Source: Caenispirillum salinarum_A | GTDB taxonomy: Bacteria > Pseudomonadota > Alphaproteobacteria > Rhodospirillales > Rhodospirillaceae | Direction: 5' to 3' | Assembly: GCF_044803115.1 (NCBI RefSeq) | Contig: NZ_CP085224.1 | Location: 2,790,001-2,854,000, forward strand | Length of the DNA stretch: 64,000 bases | Part shown: piece after piece, positions 58,948 to 64,000 of the stretch | Layout: each line of letters begins with the position of its first letter | Position numbering within the stretch: the stretch's first letter is position 1 | Translations under genes and position numbers: made by a program | Notes under the pieces: generated by a model | The model's input: the letters and a program-made list of their open reading frames with translations, nothing else | Databases searched by the model: none | Told to the model about the DNA's origin: nothing

Positions 58948-59496
58948 ATGTTGTCCTACGGTCTGTCCGACATGAACACCATCGCCGACCTGCTGCGCAC
59001 GCTCAGCGTGCTGGTGCTGTGCGGGGTGGTCACCTATGCCGCGGTGGTCGACGCCCTGACATTCGAGATATCCAACACCGTCTCGCTGGTCATCGTCGGC
59101 GCCTTCGCCGTCTGGCTGCTGACCGGCGCGCCCAGCTCCGAGCTGGCGCTGGAGCGCCTGACCGGTCATCTGCTGACCGGCGGCGCCGTGCTGATCGGCG
59201 GCATCCTGCTGTTTGCGGCCGGAGCCTTCGGCGGCGGCGATGCCAAGATGCTCGCCGCCGTGGCGCTGTGGGCCGGCCCGCAATGGGTGGGCCTGCTGCT
59301 GCTGTTCACCGCGCTTTACGGCGGCTTCCTGTGCCTGGCGCTGCTGATGGCGCGGGCCGCCGCACGCCGGGCAGACAGCGTGCCGCCGTTGCTGGAACCG
59401 TTGCTGAGCGGCGAGACGCGGGTGCCCTACGGCATCGCCATCGCCGCCGGCACCCTGACCCTGTTCTTCGTGCCCGCCTCGGTGGCCGGCGCGTAA
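58948..59496 (+). CDS. cpaA: Prepilin peptidase CpaA/TadV
   Basis: A 182-residue membrane aspartic protease that removes the leader of the Flp pilin. It has about five hydrophobic segments, and the two catalytic Asp lie in TYAAVVDALTFEISN and FGGGDAKMLAA. It lacks the N-terminal methylase part of longer prepilin peptidases, as is normal for TadV. GGGAGCAGG precedes ATG 58948. cpaB follows after 22 bases. Confidence 0.93.
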   Translation: MLSYGLSDMNTIADLLRTLSVLVLCGVVTYAAVVDALTFEISNTVSLVIVGAFAVWLLTGAPSSELALERLTGHLLTGGAVLIGGILLFAAGAFGGGDAKMLAAVALWAGPQWVGLLLLFTALYGGFLCLALLMARAAARRADSVPPLLEPLLSGETRVPYGIAIAAGTLTLFFVPASVAGA

Positions 59497-59518
59497 TGCT
59501 GCAAGTGAGGAGGCCGCC

Positions 59519-60733
59519 ATGCGTGGGCTCATGATCGTCCTGGTGATTGTCGCGCTGGCCGCCGCCGGCGGCGTCAGCTTCTTCACCAACCGCCTGATTG
59601 ACGAAGTGCGCGACAAACCGGCGACGCCGCTGGAGGCCGAGGTACCGACGCCGCCCATGGTCGCCGTCGCCGCCTCCGACATCGCTCCCGGTGCCACGCT
59701 GACGGACAAGGCGGTGCGCTGGCAGCCGTGGCCGGCCGACGCCCTGCGCCCGGAATACGCGCTGGTGCCGGCCAATGCCGCCCAGCCCGAGGCCGTGAAG
59801 GCCAATGCCCTGCCGCGCTTCGCCGGCAAGGTGGCGCGCCGCCCCATCGCCGCCGGCCAGCCCCTGACCGACGAGTTGGTGTTCACCCGCGGCGACGCCG
59901 GCTTCCTGGCCGGCACGCTGGAGAAGGGGTTCCGTGCCGTTGCCGTGCCGGTGGCCGCCGACAGCGCCGCCGCCGGCTTCATCCTGCCCGGCGACCGCGT
60001 CGACGTGATCCTGTCGCAGGACGTGCGCCGCCACGTCGGCGAGGCCGTCGCCGCCCAGGCGCGCGACATCGCCCTGGTGCGCTACGCCGCCGAAACGGTG
60101 GTTGAGAACGTGCGCGTGCTGGCCGTCGACCAGTCCATGGCCGCTGGCGAGGACGCGGCCGATGTGGTCGAGACCGCGACGCTCGAGGTCACGCCCGACC
60201 AGGCCGAGGCGCTGGCCGTCGCCCGTCACATGGGCGCCATCAGTCTGACGCTGCGCAGCCTGGAGGAACCGGCCATGATGGTGGCGGGCGACACCACCTC
60301 CGCCACGGACGACGCCGGCGGCATCGTGCAGGCCAGCGGCGTGGCGCTCGCCGTGGGCCGCCAGGCGGCCGGCACATGGGTGGGTGACGTGGAAGTCAGC
60401 CCGAGCCTTGCCGCCGTCGCCGGCTTCGACCGCAACGGCAACCCGCTGTCGTCCGCTCTGCCCGCCGCCCCTGCCGCCCCCGCGGCCGAGGCCGAACCGG
60501 TCCCCGAACCGGAGCCCTGGCGGGTTACGATCCATCGCGGCCGGGCGCCGGCTGAGGTCGTGCGCGGCCGCGACGACGACGAGGCCGCGGACGCCGCGGA
60601 TCAGGGCTTCGACGAGGTCTATCGCGGCAGCCCCGCCCCCGCCGTCAACGCCGACCGCCTCAACCGCGGGTTCTCGGCCATGCGCGGCGGGGCGTTCGGT
60701 GGCGGCCCCGCACGCATCATCGGCGGCGGATAA
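59519..60733 (+). CDS. cpaB: Tad pilus assembly protein CpaB/RcpC
   Basis: A 404-residue periplasmic protein anchored by one N-terminal helix (LMIVLVIVALAAAGGVSFF). An SAF domain (about 45-115, VAVAASDIAPGATLTDKAV) and an RcpC-type domain (about 125-260, PVAADSAAAGFILPGDRVDV) follow. It links the inner-membrane machine to the outer-membrane secretin. The C-terminal 140 residues are Ala/Pro-rich and probably disordered, longer than in many homologues. GAGGAGG is six bases before the ATG. Confidence 0.92.
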   Translation: MRGLMIVLVIVALAAAGGVSFFTNRLIDEVRDKPATPLEAEVPTPPMVAVAASDIAPGATLTDKAVRWQPWPADALRPEYALVPANAAQPEAVKANALPRFAGKVARRPIAAGQPLTDELVFTRGDAGFLAGTLEKGFRAVAVPVAADSAAAGFILPGDRVDVILSQDVRRHVGEAVAAQARDIALVRYAAETVVENVRVLAVDQSMAAGEDAADVVETATLEVTPDQAEALAVARHMGAISLTLRSLEEPAMMVAGDTTSATDDAGGIVQASGVALAVGRQAAGTWVGDVEVSPSLAAVAGFDRNGNPLSSALPAAPAAPAAEAEPVPEPEPWRVTIHRGRAPAEVVRGRDDDEAADAADQGFDEVYRGSPAPAVNADRLNRGFSAMRGGAFGGGPARIIGGG

Positions 60734-60832
60734 GGAATTCAATGCTTAATCGCCCGACTCTGACGTGATACCGTAAGGCCCATCAGGACAAAGAGGCTGG
60801 TCCGGGTTCGGACGAGGGGAAGGACCGACGGA

Positions 60833-62296
60833 ATGACCCACCGCATGCGGCACCTGGGTGCCGTTCTAACCGCCATGGTCTTTCTGGCCGCGACGCCGGC
60901 CGCCGGGCAGGACGATGATACGACGCCTGCCGCTCCGGCTCCCGCCGGGGCGGCGGCCGATCCCACCGCCTCGCCCGTTCCCGTCACCCGCCGTCCCGAC
61001 GCGCCGGCCACGCCGGTCGACACCGCCCGCACCTATGCCGTGAAGGTCGGCCAGTCGGTTGCCCTGGAACTGCCGCGCCCCATCAGCGATGTGGTGGTGG
61101 CCGATCCGGAAACCGCCGACGTGGTGGTCCAGCAGCCCACCAAGGTCTTCGTCCTGGGCCGCGAGCCCGGTGCCACCAACATGTTCTTCGTCGACGACAG
61201 CGGCGAGGTGATCCTCAACGCCCGCGTGCTGGTGGCGCCCGACGTGGCCGCCGTGCGCGAGGCGCTGCGCGACCTTCAGCCCGCCAGCGCCATCGACATC
61301 AAGACGGTCAACGAAAGCATCCTGATGTCGGGCGTCGTGCAGTCCGCCGCCGATGCCGCCGACGCCCAGGCCGTGGTGCAGGCCTTCATGGGCCCCGACA
61401 CCAGCGTCATCAACGCCCTTCGCATCGCCGGCGATCAACAGGTGCTGCTGCAGGTGACCGTCGCCGAGATCAGCCGCACCACGCTCAAGACCCTGGGCGT
61501 GGAGACATCGTTGGACGTGGGCAACCAGACGCTCCAGACCGTGACCAGCTTCGCCCGCGACGTCACCGGCGGCGTGTTCGGCCAGTTGGCCGTTGACGCT
61601 GGCATCGACAGCATCGCCTTCTCGGCGCTGGAGCGCGAGGGCCTGGCCAAGATCCTGGCCGAGCCGGCGCTGACGGCCATTTCCGGCGAGACCGCCAACT
61701 TCCTGGTGGGCGGCGAGTTCCCCCTGCCCACCGGTGCCGACCGCGACGACGAAGGCAACGTGGAAGTCACCGTCGAACTGCGCGAATTCGGCGTGTCGCT
61801 CAGCTTCACGCCGGTGGTTCTGGCCAACAACCAGATCAACCTGCGCATCGCCACCGAGGTGAGTAACATCACCGAGGAAAACGCCATCGACCTGGCGGGC
61901 GTGCGCATCCGGGGGCTGTCGGTGCGGCGGGCGGACAGTACGGTCATGCTGCCCTCGGGCGGAAGCCTGATGATCGCCGGCCTCATCCAGAACGACGAGT
62001 TCAACCGGGTGGAGGGCATTCCGGGCCTCATGGACATGCCTATTCTGGGCGCGCTGTTCCGCAGCAACCAGTTCCAGACCAACCGCACCGAACTGGTGGT
62101 GGCCGTGAAGGCCTTCCTGGTGCGCCCCATCGAGTTCGGCCCGCGCATGGCCTATCCCACCGACGGCTTCGTGCCGGCCAACGACCTGGACATCTACCTC
62201 TACGGCCGCCTGCGGTCCACCTATGGCCCCAAGGACGGCGAACCGGCCGGCGAGCCCTATGTGATCGCCGGTCCCAGCGGATACATGATGCGATGA
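60833..62296 (+). CDS. cpaC: Tad pilus secretin CpaC/RcpA
   Basis: A 487-residue outer-membrane secretin. It has a signal peptide (RHLGAVLTAMVFLAATPAAG), an acidic Pro/Ala linker, the pilus N-domain (VGQSVALELPRPISDVVVAD), a BON-like region, and a secretin domain that starts near QVLLQVTVAEISRTTLK and ends with SLMIAGLI and the MPILGALFRS box. It forms the channel through which the pilus leaves. The 99-base gap after cpaB is AT-richer than the rest and may hold a weak promoter. It is followed directly by cpaD. Confidence 0.95.
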   Translation: MTHRMRHLGAVLTAMVFLAATPAAGQDDDTTPAAPAPAGAAADPTASPVPVTRRPDAPATPVDTARTYAVKVGQSVALELPRPISDVVVADPETADVVVQQPTKVFVLGREPGATNMFFVDDSGEVILNARVLVAPDVAAVREALRDLQPASAIDIKTVNESILMSGVVQSAADAADAQAVVQAFMGPDTSVINALRIAGDQQVLLQVTVAEISRTTLKTLGVETSLDVGNQTLQTVTSFARDVTGGVFGQLAVDAGIDSIAFSALEREGLAKILAEPALTAISGETANFLVGGEFPLPTGADRDDEGNVEVTVELREFGVSLSFTPVVLANNQINLRIATEVSNITEENAIDLAGVRIRGLSVRRADSTVMLPSGGSLMIAGLIQNDEFNRVEGIPGLMDMPILGALFRSNQFQTNRTELVVAVKAFLVRPIEFGPRMAYPTDGFVPANDLDIYLYGRLRSTYGPKDGEPAGEPYVIAGPSGYMMR

Positions 62297-62334
62297 CGCT
62301 TGCGTGCAGCCCCAGGCGAGGAGACGCCCCGGCC

Positions 62335-62979
62335 ATGACCGCCCACCGCCGCACCGCCGCTTCCCGCTGCCCGCTGGCCGGCGCCGTCGCGACCGCCGTC
62401 CTGGCCCTGGGCCTGGCGGCCTGCGAAACGCCGCCGTCTCCGCCCGTGGCGGACCGCTATGGGATCGAGGTGGATATCCGCACCTTCCAGGCCTCCGTCC
62501 ACGTGGGCGCGCGGGCGGAACTGCCGGCCGACTTCGTAACCGAGTACCGGCGGCGCGGTCGCGGCGCCATGCTGCTCACCGCCCCGCCGACGCCCGAGGG
62601 CGAGCGCACCGCGCGCCGCCTCAAGCGCTGGCTCGCGGACCAGGCCATAAAGGCCGACATCATCACCGGCTACCGCCCCGAAGCCGCGGTGCAGGCGTCG
62701 TTTCCCGCGGCCGTCGCCGCCGTGCCAGAGTGCGGCAACTGGTCGGATGGCGACACCTACAATCCCAACCGCATGAAACCGCTGAACTTCGGCTGCGCCT
62801 ATCAGCGCAACATCGGGCTGATGCTCGCCGATCCGGGCGATTTGCAGCAGGCCGAGCCCATGGGCCGGCCTCGGGCGCCCCGCCAGGTGGACATCGTGGA
62901 GACCTACCGCCGCGGGGAGCCCACGGCCACCATGCCACCGGCAGAGGAAGGCCGACCGGCCAGCGACATCACCGAATAG
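62335..62979 (+). CDS. cpaD: Tad pilus lipoprotein CpaD
   Basis: A 214-residue lipoprotein of the CpaD family (pilus biogenesis, outer-membrane partner of CpaC). From ATG 62335 the leader has basic residues, a hydrophobic core and the lipobox LGLAAC, so C30 would be lipidated. The conserved region FGCAYQRNIGLMLADPGDL is present. An in-frame ATG at 62293 overlaps the cpaC stop as ATGA and would add 14 residues to the signal peptide; I prefer the shorter form, but the longer one could be translated by coupling. Confidence 0.88.
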   Translation: MTAHRRTAASRCPLAGAVATAVLALGLAACETPPSPPVADRYGIEVDIRTFQASVHVGARAELPADFVTEYRRRGRGAMLLTAPPTPEGERTARRLKRWLADQAIKADIITGYRPEAAVQASFPAAVAAVPECGNWSDGDTYNPNRMKPLNFGCAYQRNIGLMLADPGDLQQAEPMGRPRAPRQVDIVETYRRGEPTATMPPAEEGRPASDITE

Positions 62980-63010
62980 GCCCGCAGCCGCCCGCAGGAG
63001 GACCCGTCCC

Positions 63011-64000
63011 ATTCGCATTTCCATCCTGGCCTTCGTGACGTCCGAAGACCGCGCGCGCACGGTGCGCGACGCGGCCGGACTGCCGCGCCTGCACCGCGCC
63101 GCCATGACGGCGGAGGCCGGCGGGATGGCCGAGGCGCACGCCCACCTGTCGCGCCACGACAGCCCCGACGTCCTGATCCTGGAAACCGCAGAGGACCCCG
63201 AGGCCCTGGTCGAGAGCCTGGACAGGCTGGCCGACGTGGTGCGGCCGGGCACAAAGGTGATCCTGCTGGGCGACAGCAACGACATCGCGCTCTATCGCCG
63301 CCTGCTGTCCATGGGTGTATCGGAATACCTTTATGGCAGCGTCACTCCGGACGAACTGCTCGACGCCGTCCAGCGCATCGCCTCCACCGACGGAGAACAG
63401 GCCGGCGGCGGCCGGGTCATCGCCGTCTTCGGCACTGCCGGCGGCGTCGGCACCAGCACGGTTGCGGTGAACGTGGCCGACGCCATTGCGGCGCGCGGCG
63501 ACGAAAGCGTCGTACTGGTGGACCTGGACCTGTGGTTCGGGGTCGATGCCCTGGCGCTCAACCTCACGCCCCGCCAGGGCGCCGCCGATGCGCTGAGCGA
63601 CCCCAATCGCATCGACGACATGCTGCTGGACCGCGTGCTGGAAAAGCACGGCGACGGAGTTCAGGTGCTGGCCGCCCCCGCGTCGCCCGAAGTGGCCGCC
63701 CCGCCGACCGAGGAGGCGCTGGAAAAGCTGCTGGCGGTGCTGCGGCGGAAGATGGACGTTGTCGTGCTCGACCTGCCGCGCCTGTGGACGCCGTGGGTCA
63801 AGACCGCGCTGATCGAGGCGCGGGAGACGGTGCTGGTGACCTACCCGGACCTCGCCAACCTGCGCAACACCCGCTCCATCGTCGACGTCGTCGGCCCGGC
63901 CCGCGCCGGCGGCGCACCGCGCATCGTCTTCAACCGCGCGGGCCTCAGCCGCAAGAACGAACTGACGGCCGGCGACTATTCCGAAGCGCTGGGCCGCGCC
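63011..64000 (+). CDS. cpaE: Tad pilus ATPase CpaE/TadZ, C-terminus beyond the window
   Basis: The first 330 codons of a CpaE/TadZ protein, which helps place the pilus machine at the cell pole. Residues 1-120 are a receiver-like domain (ILAFVTSEDRAR, LILETAEDPE, VSEYLYGSVTPDELLDAV). The ParA-like ATPase has the deviant P-loop GTAGGVGTSTVAVNVA, VVLVDLDLWFG and VVVLDLPRLW. There is no ATG or GTG near the right place: a perfect AGGAGG (62996-63001) is followed nine bases later by ATT, and the family opening (ISILAFVT) begins two codons after it. The first GTG is 24 bases further and too late. ATT initiation is the simplest reading. Confidence 0.85.
   Translation, partial: MRISILAFVTSEDRARTVRDAAGLPRLHRAAMTAEAGGMAEAHAHLSRHDSPDVLILETAEDPEALVESLDRLADVVRPGTKVILLGDSNDIALYRRLLSMGVSEYLYGSVTPDELLDAVQRIASTDGEQAGGGRVIAVFGTAGGVGTSTVAVNVADAIAARGDESVVLVDLDLWFGVDALALNLTPRQGAADALSDPNRIDDMLLDRVLEKHGDGVQVLAAPASPEVAAPPTEEALEKLLAVLRRKMDVVVLDLPRLWTPWVKTALIEARETVLVTYPDLANLRNTRSIVDVVGPARAGGAPRIVFNRAGLSRKNELTAGDYSEALGRA

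Overview
The window comes from a high-GC alphaproteobacterium, most likely a member of the Rhodospirillales. Three things point there: the chromosomal order dusB-ntrB-ntrC-ntrY-ntrX-trkA-(dat-HAD)-hfq-hflX, the presence of a COQ9-family ubiquinone protein, a fused IspDF, paired YdcH/DUF465 proteins and a Tad/Cpa pilus cluster, and the strong GC bias at third codon positions. I cannot name the genus from sequence alone.

Region 1 (1 to about 25592) is accessory DNA. Its backbone is a Tn7-like transposition module on the minus strand: a second TniQ, then TnsA, TnsB, TnsC and a TnsD/TniQ. It ends in a tyrosine recombinase split into two overlapping ORFs. Most junctions are 4-base stop/start overlaps, so the module is probably translated as one coupled operon. 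On both sides lie multi-gene systems that look like anti-phage cargo: (a) a very large NERD nuclease / double protein-kinase / SF1 helicase fusion with a winged-helix partner, (b) a PD-(D/E)XK (DUF4297/Cap4-like) nuclease next to a STAND NTPase with TPR-like repeats, and (c) a Gabija-like OLD ATPase-TOPRIM plus UvrD-helicase pair. A DUF29 protein and a small MNT-type nucleotidyltransferase lie at the left. A sharp change from AT-rich to GC-rich sequence at a 5'-TGT trinucleotide near 25592 is a credible right end of the element; it appears to supply the last codons of the adjacent chromosomal gene. No left end, CRISPR array or Cas gene is visible.

Region 2 (25.6 to 36.4 kb) is chromosomal housekeeping: propionyl-CoA synthetase, flavin prenyltransferase UbiX, phosphofructokinase, PurE/PurK, a short-chain dehydrogenase, a COQ9-like protein, peptide deformylase and ribosomal protein S21.

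Region 3 (36.9 to 50.0 kb, minus strand) is a long nitrogen-regulation and RNA-metabolism gene train: a CcsA-like membrane protein, dusB, ntrBC, ntrYX, trkA, a D-amino-acid transaminase, a HAD phosphatase, hfq and hflX. Many of these genes overlap or nearly touch.

Region 4 (50.1 to 57.5 kb) holds ispDF, a YmdB-like phosphodiesterase overlapping 5-formyl-THF cyclo-ligase, a probable 6S RNA in its conserved place between that gene and zapA, a coiled-coil protein, a thiamine-phosphate-synthase-like protein with an acidic leader, a squalene/phytoene-synthase-like protein lacking its first aspartate motif, and a zinc metallopeptidase-like protein.

Region 5 (57.6 to 64.0 kb) starts a Tad (Flp) pilus locus. 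A divergent OmpR-type regulator with an altered receiver pocket faces flp, followed by cpaA, cpaB, cpaC, cpaD and the beginning of cpaE, which has no ordinary start codon behind a perfect ribosome-binding site.
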